Below, piece by piece: positions 11,650-22,994 of a stretch of 64,000 nucleotides of DNA. Origin of the DNA: Apoda limacodes (lineage: Eukaryota > Arthropoda > Insecta > Lepidoptera > Limacodidae); NCBI GenBank assembly GCA_946406115.1, contig OX291545.1, positions 8,632,001-8,696,000 on the forward strand, read 5' to 3'. The stretch's first letter is position 1, and each line of letters begins with the position of its first letter. The position numbers were made by a program, and so were the translations under genes. The notes below the pieces were generated by a model. It was not told the DNA's origin, made no database searches, and saw only the letters and a list, made by a program, of their open reading frames with translations.

Positions 11650-13980
11650 GGATATGAGCTTCCGATCCGTGATTTTTTTCACATATACAAATACGTTCTG
11701 TTTAAATATTTAAACTGTGTTTGTTTATAGGATTACACTTTATCTCGGTGTAATATTCGGTGTTATACCGAGACTAATGCAAATCAAGAAACAGAAATTT
11801 AATGAAAGAATAGAATTGTAAATAAAAAAAATTAAAAACGTGATATGCCGCCTTTATTTATTATAATCCAGCGACATAGCAGCCAAAGACATAAGAGTAG
11901 CACAGGCCAGGCGAAAATGTATGAGCCCTCGCCTACCACCGTCTAACGGGCAGTTAGACCCTAGCCGAATGCCAGCCAATCCGGCAATTTGAAGCTGCAT
12001 TTTCACTTCGTTCGACTAATTGTATTTAATGTCATTGGTAGGTGTTTTTCCACAAAATATAAAATATATTTTTTTTAATAATCAAAGTTATTTTCATTTC
12101 GGTACAAAACTTATAGTGTTGTGCGTTGAGAAAAAAAAATCAATGAAAGCATTCCTTTATTACTGTTATCATTTAGTTTTTCATTATGTCATAAAAAAAT
12201 TTCAAGGATAAAATATTTGAGATATTGACAGGTTTATGAGATTGGTACCTATTCTTATAACCAATAAGTATTTAGATAAAGTAATAAATACAAACGAGAA
12301 TAAAAGATAAAAAAAACATACACAAACTACGAAATACACTTGTTAGCACAAAATACTATTTATATTATCATACAATAAACTAAATTCGCGTCTATTTAAA
12401 ACATTTGCTTTTTAGTGTAACCACAGAACATTGGTGAGTGTAACTATAAAATGAGGGCTAAGGAACAATATTATACAGCCGAATTTGATGTTCTATTAAA
12501 ATTTATGTTTGGAAAGTCAGCGTTTCACTTTAGATACCGTTTTTATCAATTTTTCTACCTTTTACTTAGGTAGATATCAATGTTGTATTAACGTTATATT
12601 CACAGGATTATAATACTTACAACTTTCCCAGATTAGCTAGCGTTCTGGGTACACGTGACAGACAAAGTAACAATTATTATGGTCTTACTAGTTATTTCTT
12701 TCTCTATTATTATTGAATGATTAAAACTCAAACATAGATTTTTGAGCTTAAGACAACGAAAAATCATTTAGTATATTTGCCGCTATAACCGTTTTGCATA
12801 TTTTACTAAAATCAGCATATATTTTACCACTAAATATTAGGAAAAACATATATCGTGATTCTTAAGAGTAAGAATATAGGTATGTTTGAAGGCAAAATAA
12901 CAGAATATCTTTTCGTTTTGTTAGCTAGTTTCTGAGGTTGACACGAACGTTTTCATGGATAATAGCTTTTATAAATAAATCTATGTTTATAGATCATTAC
13001 AATATCAGTTATTTTTATTTTACACGTTGTTACTCTACGATGATTAAACTAGGCATATAACTAACTTCTAATTTCTTACTCCTGTGCTTTAATGCTTAAT
13101 AGAAAAAGCTGTGCGTTATCTGTAAGTCAATCAGTGCAAGCGTTTTATGGAGTTGCAGATTATTTACAAAATACTTGTGTCATTTTCAACCAATATAGAG
13201 CAAAAATATTTTAATATAAATGAACGAAATCTCAAATTCCAAACTAAAAAGCAATTATGTAAATTAGAGTAATCTACATTTAAGTTACAAAAGAAACATA
13301 GCTGCTGAATATTAAATCGTTTTGAATCTTTATTGCAGATTGAATTATATACTTTGTAGTGTTATTTCATCCAGATGTGAGGGAATCGTTATTCTTTTCG
13401 CTCATTATATATTGTCATAATACGGGTAAATATGTAGGACACAAAGCTGTAAGTCGCAGCGGTATATATACATAATTGGACGCTGAGTAAAACATAGCCT
13501 AGTGAATGTATCGATACTCATCATTGATTCTGTACATCACTAGTTAATTGCCATAAAAGATTTTGAATGCTGCATAGTGCATATTGGTCGCAACTACTTC
13601 GCTATCGGTTAAAAAACCAATTGTATATCTTTATATTATTCAATTACGTCCGCGAGTTCGAAAAATATATATTGTACGAAATATATACATTTAAAAGTGG
13701 TCAAAAAATTTAAAAATCAACTTTACGAATTCATGTCATTTTTGATATATATCTTGGTGTCTTTCACATAGACATAATTAACATTAATTAATTTTTTATG
13801 TTCCTATTTTTAATGCCATTTCTGTGATTAATAATTACTTAATACATATAAATAATTTATGACTTGGAAGTCTGGTGGTCTATTGACTGTCTGTATCTTA
13901 TCACAACTTATAGGATATGGTCTGTAAATATACACTTTTTTTTAATATTATACAGATTATTATTATTTATTATATTATTT
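11650..13980. other. AT-rich intergenic sequence
   Basis: Mostly low-complexity AT-rich sequence with no gene seen. A GC-richer patch at 11870-11995 is unrecognised. The end, 13940-14010, is almost pure AT. Confidence 0.45.
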
Positions 13981-13989
13981 ATATTATAT

Positions 13990-14265
13990 TAATTAAATAA
14001 TTTAATTAGCGTTTTCTTTATATTTTTAGACCTGGAGAATCGTTTGCCATCATTTTTAGAGTGTGTGTGTGTATGTTTGTATGTTAGCTTTTTTTGCTCC
14101 TCGATATCCCCAGAACCAAGGACCAATTTGTCTCGTGACCATATCAATAGATACGCCACAAAGCCACCATTTACGAGTGGATGCTCGCTATAAGACGCCA
14201 CTTCATAACTTAGATCTGTACAGAGTGTAAACAAAATCGGTACAGCGATTGGTTTTTATCCCTAA
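13990..14265 (-). repeat. Interspersed repeat R1, minus orientation
   Basis: Its reverse complement carries blocks shared with 15112-15395 and 58540-58745: ACGCTAATT preceded by AAAGAAA, ATGATGGCAAACGATT and ATATGGTCACGAGACAAATT. It is non-coding. The three copies here make it a dispersed family; the class is unknown. Confidence 0.7.
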
Positions 14266-14349
14266 AAAACTGTTTTTTTTAAAAGATGCGATAATAATAT
14301 TCTTGTATAATTCAAATATAAAAAAAAAATTTCACTAATCGACTCTATT

Positions 14350-14532
14350 TCAACTAACACTTTTGGACAGAGGACTGTTGCACAACAAAAAAATAAAGTC
14401 ACAGGGATACACATGAAACCGTGGGAGATGGAACCCTGTCATAATTTCCATTAAACGAGCTGCAGCTGTCGCGCTAGTTTTGGGCGTCGATAAATCGATT
14501 GTTTGATTCACGAATTTATATTGTTCTGACAT
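14350..14532 (-). CDS. Small unrecognised ORF, possible exon
   Basis: This 60-codon frame begins MSEQYKFVNQTIDLSTPKTS and runs through an alanine-rich patch to a stop at 14350. The start context (AATCACAATG) is good for an insect. The first 40 codons are GC-richer than the flanks; the C-terminal part (DFIFLLCNSP) looks like read-through into non-coding sequence, so a splice donor might end the true exon around codon 35-45. I do not recognise the peptide. It lies between the two inverted copies of repeat R1, so it could equally be a transposon remnant. Confidence 0.2.
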   Translation of the reverse strand: MSEQYKFVNQTIDLSTPKTSATAAARLMEIMTGFHLPRFHVYPCDFIFLLCNSPLSKSVS

Positions 14533-14991
14533 TGTGATTGTTTGTCGAATCCAGATTTTTTGTCGCCGTGGCTGGCGCTCGCAATTGTTTGGTATTATTA
14601 TTTTGTCGATGGGGTGAAATACGAGTATCGCGGTTAACGAAAGACTATATTTCTTATAAATTGACGATAATTTAGTTTTATTTCCTCAGTGTTCTATAAT
14701 TTTTTTCTAACATTTAATCAACTTTTGCAAAATTTCTCTTCTTTTGCAAGTAACACCCAATTCAAAAGCAATACAATAAAAGAATTTAACAAGTAAAAAT
14801 AAGACCACATTTTTGGGTTTTTGGGCAACACTGTGTATCCATGTAGAAGCAGTGGTGTATTCTGAACGCACTTTTCCTACGACGTCTTTTCGCGACTGTT
14901 AAGAGTTAAGACGGGGGTATCCCGGGTTTAGGTGTTCTCGAACATCCTTTGTAGGCATAAAAATAGTATATAAACGCCAAAAAATTTAAAA

Positions 14992-15036
14992 GAAAATTTA
15001 TTTTGGTAGCAATGTTTGTTACCAAAATAAATTTTC
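14992..15036. repeat. 21-nt-arm hairpin, one mismatch, 3-nt loop
   Basis: Arms 14992-15012 and 15016-15036 pair (GAAAATTTATTTTGG... against CCAAAATAAATTTTC). A three-base loop makes it closer to a DNA palindrome than to a microRNA precursor. Confidence 0.7.
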
Positions 15037-15111
15037 CACACAAGCAACTTCTCTTAAGAATATTTTTTTTTATATTTGAGAGCTTATACATGAAGATTAT
15101 TGGTGCGTCTT

Positions 15112-15395
15112 AAAAAAAATCAGTTCTTTAGCGATGAACCGATTTTGCTCACACTCTTTTCAAATCTTAGTAATGTCGTTGCGTATCGATTGATATAGTC
15201 ACAAGACAAAATGATCTATTGGTTCTTGAGATATTGAGGGGTAAAAAAAGTTAACATACACACATACAGACACACTGATATCACTTTAAAAATGATGGCA
15301 ATCGATTCTCTAGGTCTCAAAACATAAAGAAAACGCAAATTCATCGATTTAGATTTTCGGACTAATTGTTATAACTTCCATAATCCAAATAATAA
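15112..15395 (+). repeat. Interspersed repeat R1, plus orientation
   Basis: Shared blocks include TGATATAGTCACAAGACAAA, AAAAATGATGGCAATCGATT and ACATAAAGAAAACGCAAATT. It faces the copy at 13990-14265 about 0.85 kb away. Aligned blocks at 58540-58745 confirm the family. Confidence 0.7.
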
Positions 15396-15484
15396 TATAT
15401 ACCATTGTCTTGTGTAATAAATAATGATTTACGTGTACAACGTGCCAAAATTTAGAGTTTTTAAAGGTTTCGAGTGATCTCAGG

Positions 15485-15970
15485 CTCTGTTCACACCGGG
15501 TTATCGCGTAGCAACAGCGACAGGTTAGATTGTCTGCATTTCTTTACTTAGAAGTAAGAAACTAGCGAGAAATGCGAAGAAATATTGTAAAAAATATTTT
15601 CAAAAATATTTTTATCGCGTCCGTATAGGCTCGGAGTGTATTGATCTCCCTGTAGTCCACTCAGGCTTAGTAAAGTAATACATTTAATGCACTCATTGTA
15701 ATCCACTATTACGTATGCAGATAGCTAGCTTACGCGTGCAGGAATATACGAAGGGCTTAGGGCTAGACAAAGCGATTTATTAATCACCCAAAATATGGGG
15801 TGCGTTTTTTGGACGCGAATTCTATTGTCTAGGGGTCCGGTCGTTGAACGCAGCTGTGAATCAAATTGATACGTACCGCGCACACATGTCGCGTGCGCAT
15901 GCGCCGGTGACGTCACACAACATGGCGGCCTTTAAGGGGTGGTGCCGTGTGAACCGCGTGACGGTAATAA
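15485..15970 (+). promoter_or_regulatory. Candidate housekeeping-type promoter / first exon (or a MITE)
   Basis: Three motifs cluster: an NRF-1/ewg-like TGCGCATGCGCC at 15894, a CRE TGACGTCA at 15908 and a YY1/Pho-like CAACATGGCGGCC at 15918. The ATG in the last opens a 14-codon frame (MAAFKGWCRVNRVT) that ends at a possible donor, ACG|GTAATA, at 15963/15964. Alternatively the block is a non-autonomous transposon: CTGTTCACACCG near 15487 and CCGTGTGAACCG near 15949 are near-complementary and would be its ends. I cannot choose between the two. Confidence 0.35.
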
Positions 15971-15979
15971 TAATTTTGA

Positions 15980-18110
15980 TATGGGTTAGTGTTTAGAATT
16001 AATCATGTTTCGTACAAATGTGTGTCTTTGTGTAAATTTTAATCCCGTTAGATTTTTTAAAAAAAACCAGTGATATAGTAAGGGTCGTAAGTTTTTGTAT
16101 CTAGCATGACATCCAGTAGCTGACAGACAAATTTGTCAAAAATACATAAAAGCTGTGGCAACGATATATTTGTATTTTTGTTATTACTATTCCATAATAT
16201 AAATAACACCACTGGAGCTCAACAATTTTGTTGTCATTTAGATGGCAAACTCAATAAAAACTGGTAATTATGTTTCTAATTTAAACTTATTATTTTTGAG
16301 AGAAAAATGTCCTTAAATTTTTCTATTTTAAAAATTTCTTCTTTATTTTAAAACAAATGTTTTTTTTTTCTATTTAGTTTTTGTTCTTATGCATTTCTTC
16401 CAGAATAAGTTCTCATTCCAATTCATTGCTGAATCAAATTGTATAGTAATGCATGTAGTAAATTCAGAAAAAGAACTTGAAAAGAATAATTTCTTAAGAA
16501 TTATTAACTTAAAAACCGATTATAACAGCAATAGGAAAACATCGTGGTCTAACTAGGCAAGAAACGTTTTATATAAAATGTGGCTATTTTTGGCCTTTAA
16601 CTTTGCAACACCTCTTAGAGTTTTGTAGCACAAAAATTTAAATTAACGGCTTAAAAAAAACTCAAAATTAGTCACTAGAAGTCGCAAAATGATAACGAGG
16701 ATTCTGGCCTGACAATTTCAAGTCTTTAGACCCAGTAGTTTAGGCTGTGCGTTGTTATATCAGTCAGACAGCTTAGGAAGAAAAAAAGGAATCAGCTACA
16801 CCGACAATTGCCAAGCAAATAAATAATGGATGAATGGACTACATGGCTGACCTTATGAACTTTGTTTCAATAAAGCATAGCCGACATTTACATTTAGTAT
16901 TTACAAATTCAAGACACAATGAAGTATTTCATAGTTTTTTTTTGTGTATGTGTTTAGCAAGTTTGTAACTGCGTATTTACAATTATGCATAATATTTACG
17001 TAATCTTAACTGTCCCTTGTGATGTCGGTCGCCCTCCGGTTATCGCACCGATCGATCCGGTATCGCCCACGTAATCAGCTGTTACGTACTTTTCTCCACT
17101 GTTATTTTTATACTGATCGCATTACGTGAATGTTTAACATTGAACGTATAATAAGGTATAAGTAAAAGTAGTTTCTACATTATTTCGTCACAGAAATAAA
17201 GTATATTTGAGTATATTAAAGTACAGTTGGTTTTGAAAACTGTAACTGTAAAATATTTTTTCATCTCACTGGTTCGAAAAGGCTCACTTTGTCGTTTAAA
17301 ATCTGATTAAATCTGCGTGGAAAAGCCTACTTTATCCGCTTGCGCGCAAAAGGTTTTTTTTAAAATTCTACAAAAACATACATAATGAAACCTTCGGAAA
17401 TGCGAAATGCCCTTAAATAAAATAAGAATAAATAAGTTTTAAACCTAATTTTTGTTTTAAGAGTTTAAAAATTGGCATGGTGCTAATTTGGAATTATTGT
17501 TTTTCTTTTATCTTGTATATATTTTCCTCGCTGTAGTTAAATGTTGTGTGTTTCGCACGGCTGGATTTTTTTTTGAGTTTCGAGCCTTAGAATCCCTTGC
17601 TTCGCTTAGCATTCAACAGCAACACAGCATTTTTAAAATTGACTTCAAAAGTTAACTATTGCAAACAATCAATTTTACAAGTGTAAAGAAGTTTTAATGA
17701 AAGCATTTCATTGAATGCGAAGGCAATGAAGGCCTTCAAGTAGAAAACAAAGTCCAAAACCTACAAGTTTGCAGTACTTATTTCAACTAAACACGGTACT
17801 TCGAAATTGACTTTTGAAATCTGAAAATAGTAAACAAATAGGTTAACGGATGTGTAGCATCTTTATTCAAACAACTAAGTAGGCATATGTTATTAATAAA
17901 CCATGTGCCAAATGCTAACACATTTCCACTTTCTTTCAAGTACATTTTGACGATAGAAAGGATTGTTCCGGTCATGTTTATCCAAGTTATTAGACTTTAT
18001 TTGTTTGTGTTTGTATTCCGTGATCGTCAAACACTGAGTCACGGCTCAATATACAAAATTGTATTGATATATTTAGACTGTTTGACGTAATACGAAATTA
18101 CCATATACAT
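15980..18110. other. AT-rich intergenic sequence
   Basis: No gene seen. A GC-richer patch at 17015-17095 (GATCGATCCGG and neighbours) is unrecognised and could be regulatory. Other open frames are short and without motifs. Confidence 0.45.
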
Positions 18111-18117
18111 AGAGAAT

Positions 18118-18335
18118 TAGAAAGCACTTTTCCTAGCCAGATGTTAAAACAAAACGGTCGCCAAATTGTGACGGAGACGAAGCACAACTGAGGTCTCTTT
18201 CTAACTTTAACATTAATAAACAAAATGGCGGAAGTTGATAGAAAGAGAAAAGATACCACTTTTGCTTTGTCTCTCTCTAGAGAGTGGTCAATTATTGGCT
18301 AGTGCGCAGTCCATAAGACAGATAACAGAAATCGA
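18118..18335 (+). repeat. Interspersed repeat R2 (CTAGCCAGATG type), copy 1
   Basis: Blocks CCTAGCCAGATG, GTGACGGAGACGAAGCA, ACAAAATGGCGGAAGTTGAT and CATAAGACAGATAACAGAA recur at 51239-51465 and, in part, at 54228-54370. It has no coding frame. Confidence 0.7.
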
Positions 18336-18339
18336 AGGG

Positions 18340-19670
18340 ATAACTAAGTAACATATTTAAATACGTAGAACTATTTTTATTGTATTGTAGATTTTTTTGT
18401 CCAATGAGAAATAGATGTGGATATTATTGCAAATACTTCTTGTACTATATTCAATCTATATTTGTGCAAGTTGTCATCATTATTATTTTATATAATAGCT
18501 GTTATGGTCACACATATAGCTTAAGTGAAAAAAAACGACACTTTAACAAGTTTTTTTTTTAGCTGAGTCGCTAATATCCAAATATTTTTTGCTACAAGGA
18601 ATTATTATTTTTGTGATTCCTCTTAAATTCATAGGACACATATTTGTAAAGGAGGAGGGGGGTGGGGGCTCTAAAGTAACGACTTTGCAACTAGCATAAT
18701 ATACATTTGAAAGAAAGTCACGTAAGAACCATTAATTCCTTTTTTCAAGATAAATCAAACGAAATTGTACACGATAGCCACACGCGTGTTCTTAGCACGT
18801 GCGGTGGTCAAACTTGTATTTGCCCATTTCGTCCATTTTATAAAGCCTTCCTAATGTATTGTTAAACGTCTTACTGAAAAACCTTATGGCTTAGAAAAAT
18901 CTTCTGGTTCACTTTTAAATGATATTACTAGGTGGAAGGTAGAAATAATATTGGCTATACAATTTAAAGATTGCTTGCTATTTGGAGATTTTCGATAATA
19001 CATATGATTAGTTTCAAAATTTTAAGTGACCCAAAATTAAAGATTATCACCTGTTATTTAATCATTTTATTTTATTGCAAAGTTTTTGTTTTTTGGAAAA
19101 GTTTTGTGTCTTTGTATGTTAAGTTACTGAAATTATTCTTGATTCCAAATATTTTATTAATATCCTTTTCCTTGAATTTTAACCCTTGCGTTGTTATTTA
19201 ACCCTAGTTGGGGTTTCAACCCCACACGATACCGTGAATATTAAGTGTTGCAAATTGCTATGCTATACCATTACAAAAAATAACAAAAGTACTGAATCAT
19301 TTGATTAGGTTTGTAAATAATTAAAGTTATCATTTTTGACGAAATTGATTGAAATAATAAATAAAACAGCTGTTGGAGTAAACACTGCAACGTTTTATAT
19401 ATTTGTTTTTAATATACGTATTACCATAATTGTGAAAATGTGGTATAACTATTTATGTACAGAATGATTAGAAAAATAGCTTCATTCCTGAGTTATACTA
19501 AAATAACAGTAATAAACATTTGGATACACCTTAATAGATTTTCACTTGAAATTAGTGCTGTTCACAAACCAGACAGAAACTAAAGATAAGGAATTCCTTA
19601 AAACGTATTCAGAGCAATTACTAAAACATAAAAGAGTTGTTGTTTTGGTAACTTTAACTATAACCTTTTA
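18340..19670. other. AT-rich intergenic sequence
   Basis: No gene seen. At 19198-19230 TTTAACCCTAG followed by the palindromic GTTGGGGTTTCAACCCCAC could be a trace of a piggyBac-like MITE end. The hydrophobic frame at 18971-19201 is a low-complexity AT product. Confidence 0.45.
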
Positions 19671-19689
19671 AAAACTAAACAAGAGACCA

Positions 19690-20535
19690 CAAATCAAAAT
19701 TGGGTGAACATAAACGATGTATACTGAACAAGAGAAACACCTACTACAAAAACTATACTTAAACATATTTGCTCTAACATAAGAAAAAATGGATTTCATC
19801 TTATGACAATCAGTTCAGTAATATTCGATCATAAAAAAGCGTACCTAGAAGTACTTAATTACAAACCAGAAAAGATAAAGATCAAATAAAATTGTTTAGA
19901 CAATAAACTACAAAAAACTTTACAAAAATATTTAAGCAAATACGCACTTCGATGATCAGATAAAAGATAAAAAGAAAACCTTAAGAAGTAATAAACACTA
20001 GGTGTACTAGTGTAAAAATGACTTGATAAATAAAAACATAATCAAAGCAATCGATAAAAGAATCTGACTATGGGTCATGTGTAAAGAGTCAGCCCACAAC
20101 AATGATGATAGCACTAAGAAAAACATTCCAGCAACCAGGAGGAAAGCACAAGACAAGATTCAAAATGCCAAGAGCTCTTCTTATAACAACACGTTCAAGA
20201 ATTGCAAAAGAATGCCTTTGAAAATGTGGAAATTAATAAACAGTTTACCCAATAACAAAAATAACACAAGTTCTGCCCCATCAAAACTTGAGGTAAGAAA
20301 CTTAAAAACTACAGATGAAAAAAGTAAAATAATAGATAACCTTAATACAAACACTAGCTCAGGATTAGAAGGTATAAGCTGTTAAATAGTAAAATGTATA
20401 AGGGATGAAATTGTTAACTAATTAACAACTTGTATGATCGATTGACCAGGAATAGGAAACTTTCCCAGTACATTAATAGAAGCCAAAGTTAAAAAGAAAT
20501 GGATGCCGGAAAGTTTCACCCTATTTCAAAAATAG
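19690..20535 (+). pseudogene. Decayed LINE ORF2: endonuclease/RT linker and start of RT
   Basis: From 20077 a frame reads through AKSSSYNNTFKNCKRMPLKM and WKLINSLPNN, then TNTSSGLEGIS, and after stops KCIRDEIVN and NFPSTLIEAKV. This order matches the linker and first reverse transcriptase blocks of Jockey/CR1-like LINEs (AK..YY...F..C..N.K..W..IN.L; ..SSGLDGIS..; ...FP..LK.AKV). Several in-frame stops (20383, 20419, 20443) show it is dead. The YADD core is absent, and sequence before 20077 is more decayed. It differs from the 40-43 kb LINE, so it is a second family. Confidence 0.65.
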
Positions 20536-20539
20536 CTTG

Positions 20540-21880
20540 ATGAACACATGATTATGATTCATGAGTCTTGCGATTTTTTAACTGACCACGTTCATTGCTG
20601 CTTCATTAAGAATAAACTTTTGCCTTTATACCAACTTAACTACTTCTAACTTAACGTGTTTTGTGTGTATGTATCGTTAGTGTGGTTTCGCAATGTTTGA
20701 TACGGTAAATGTGGAGTGGCAGCAAAGTAGAAATCTCCTGCCAGACGAGGTTTTATTCCTCAGAGCAGCCATTGTCCAATTATTATTGGGTCAATTCTGT
20801 ATATATATCCATAAACCGAATAAACTTGTATAGCGTGATGTAGAAGGCGTGATTTCAGCCTTACTTGCACGTTGAGAATGTAACATGCTTTAGAAAAATA
20901 TTTTCTTTAATAATGTTCTGAGAGTCCAATTATAAAACCTGCTGACGAATGACAACGCACTCCTTTTAAGGCATTACTAATCTATTTTACTATTATAATG
21001 TTAACCAACCAACAAATTAGTTCAGTTAAGGTGGTAAGTTTTTGAAAATGGTTCGACATTACAACACAACAATCACCTTAGACGTGGTACTTTTACACGA
21101 ATTTAAGTTGAAAAATACTTTGAGCAGTTTGCATTGGTTTTTAAGTATGTTGATTTTAGAAATAGGTTTACGTTTATTTGGTTGTTTTCATTTCAAATTT
21201 AAATTTCGTCTTACGAATGTAATACCAATAACTTTAAACATTTTTATTAAATGAATCTTAGGAGTTTAAGGTAAATGTTCGAAGTCGTTAACGTATGGGG
21301 TTTTAACTGTTCATAACGACTAAAATAATAGTAAATCCTTTAGTTCCGGATCTTTTTTACTGTAAAGAAATTGTGACCGCTTAAATTGAAGTATTGATAT
21401 ATAAATATCGCTTTGTTAAACATAAATCGACATAAATCTTTCAAATTTGTAATTTAAATGTGTAAGGTCCAAGTCACCTTATTCAAGAAATCATTTTTTT
21501 CACTGTATACATACGACTTTTTATGCAGGCTTTCTCACGATCTTTTCTTAAACCAAAAAGGCAGCGGCGTAAACAATAAATGTATTTAAGAAATCAAGAA
21601 AAAGACTTATTGTTACGACTTGCCTCTGAACGCGAGGCAGACACTAAAACCACTAGGTCAACACCTACCTTTAGCACATATTAATAACATAATAGAACCT
21701 ATCATGAAATCATGCGGAACTTCCATTATTGAATGCAAACCATAAAGTCACAACTCCATTAACTTAAGCTATTTAAGTTCTGTCACTCAAATATGCTTTG
21801 TAATAGGAAGTATTATAAGTACTTCTTTCTAAAAGCTTGACCATATCGCAATATTATTATATTTTATAGATGATATTGAT
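20540..21880. other. AT-rich intergenic sequence
   Basis: No gene seen. The block at 20700-20835 is GC-richer, but I see no frame in it. Confidence 0.4.
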
Positions 21881-21881
21881 G

Positions 21882-21954
21882 AGGATATTGACTACAAAGT
21901 TATAATGGATAAAGTAAGGGACTTTATCCATTATAATTTTATAGTCAATATCCT
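21882..21954. repeat. 34-nt-arm hairpin with 5-nt loop
   Basis: Arms 21882-21915 and 21921-21954 are complementary with two mismatches, around AAGGG. The arms begin AGGATATTGACTA and contain TTATAATGGATAAAGT. It could be a MITE remnant or a hairpin RNA source. Confidence 0.8.
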
Positions 21955-22063
21955 AAGGTTATACACAAAATAATTGTTAAATCGATATACATAATGATAC
22001 CACCACATTAAATACGTACATCTGAAATGTGTAATTGAACGACGGAATCATTTTTTTTTGTAA

Positions 22064-22125
22064 CACGCCTACGTCGTAGCGAGTTACTACGCTACAATTC
22101 GTAGCTACCACTACGCTCTACACGT
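22064..22125. repeat. CTACG/CGTAG-rich cluster
   Basis: Alternating CTACG and CGTAG words (CCTACGTCGTAGCG, TACTACGCTACAATTCGTAG, CACTACGCTCTAC) form short inverted repeats. Similar clusters lie at 5017-5045 and 55347-55413. Probably the edge or body of a MITE family. Confidence 0.5.
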
Positions 22126-22460
22126 TTATCGGCGTTCCGACTTAAATAATGACTGACATGTTTTAAAATTTATACTTTGTAGTGGATACTTCATTATGGA
22201 GTTATATTTCTACACATATACAAATATAAATTATAATGTTGTAACGTTGTTAAAACTTAATTTTGCTCGACTTTCTTGTATCAATGTATTTGCATATAAA
22301 AATTGCACTATTTTTAAGAGTTGAGTGAGAGGCTATATTATATAATATATTTTTTTTGAGCTGAAGTAAGTTCTCAGGAGTTGGGTGGGGGGCCTCTACT
22401 ATCCAATTTTCATTTTCAACTCCATAAATCGTACGGCATGCAGTGAAAATTTAAGAGAAA

Positions 22461-22643
22461 TTGAATACACGGCACAGGTCGAGGGAGAGGGAGGTTAAAG
22501 GAAGTGAGGGGAGACGAGGAGGCTGGCGCTGGCAGGGTGCCAGCCGACAAGGTGAAGTGGCGGCGCCAGTGAAAGTCCTAGCTCAACGACACTGCGCCGC
22601 GCGCCGCCGGCACTCGCAGAGAGAGAACTACCTATCTAGCTAG
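22461..22643 (+). promoter_or_regulatory. GC-rich island, possible exon or promoter
   Basis: A sharply bounded purine-rich then GC-rich block. The 60-codon frame through it (GRRGGWRWQGASRQGEVAAP...) looks like the translation of GC-rich DNA, not a known protein. CAAG|GTGAAG near 22552 could be a splice donor. It may be a 5' UTR exon. No TATA or initiator pair was found. Confidence 0.3.
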
Positions 22644-22837
22644 ACCTTAACAATACACAGTACATTCTGTCTTGTTACAAACTTAATTTTATTGAAAGAG
22701 ATCGAATATATCTTTTAAGAGATAAATTAGCGTTTGTATGTAAAAATATTTCTTTTAAAAATGTTTATAACCTTGTATTATACCATAAAAATATATCGAA
22801 TTGAATAATTGAATTAAACACAATGTAGAAAAGGACC

Positions 22838-22990
22838 GGTCAAGAGCATGTCAGGCTGTACTTAGTTTAGGGTTCCGTAGCTGCAGCCTCAAAATAACCT
22901 TAATTGGTCGGCTACAACTTGTTAAATATTTAACTCTAGCGATTCGAGTTATTTTAAATTGTGATTTAGTTAGTGCCGTTAGCCTAGTCT
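22838..22990 (+). repeat. CGGCCAAGTG-edged interspersed repeat, diverged
   Basis: GACCGGTCAAGAGCATGTCA and AGGGTTCCGTAGCTGCAGCC mark the edge. It is similar to the trace at 10674 (GGTCAAGAGCGAGTCAGG). Confidence 0.5.
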
Positions 22991-22994
22991 TAAA

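Noticed and set aside
14040..14080. GTGTGTGT microsatellite as a marker
   Set aside because: Short, and part of repeat R1.
19198..19230. piggyBac-type end (TTTAACCCTAG with a GGGGTTTCAACCCC palindrome)
   Set aside because: No partner end or target duplication was found.
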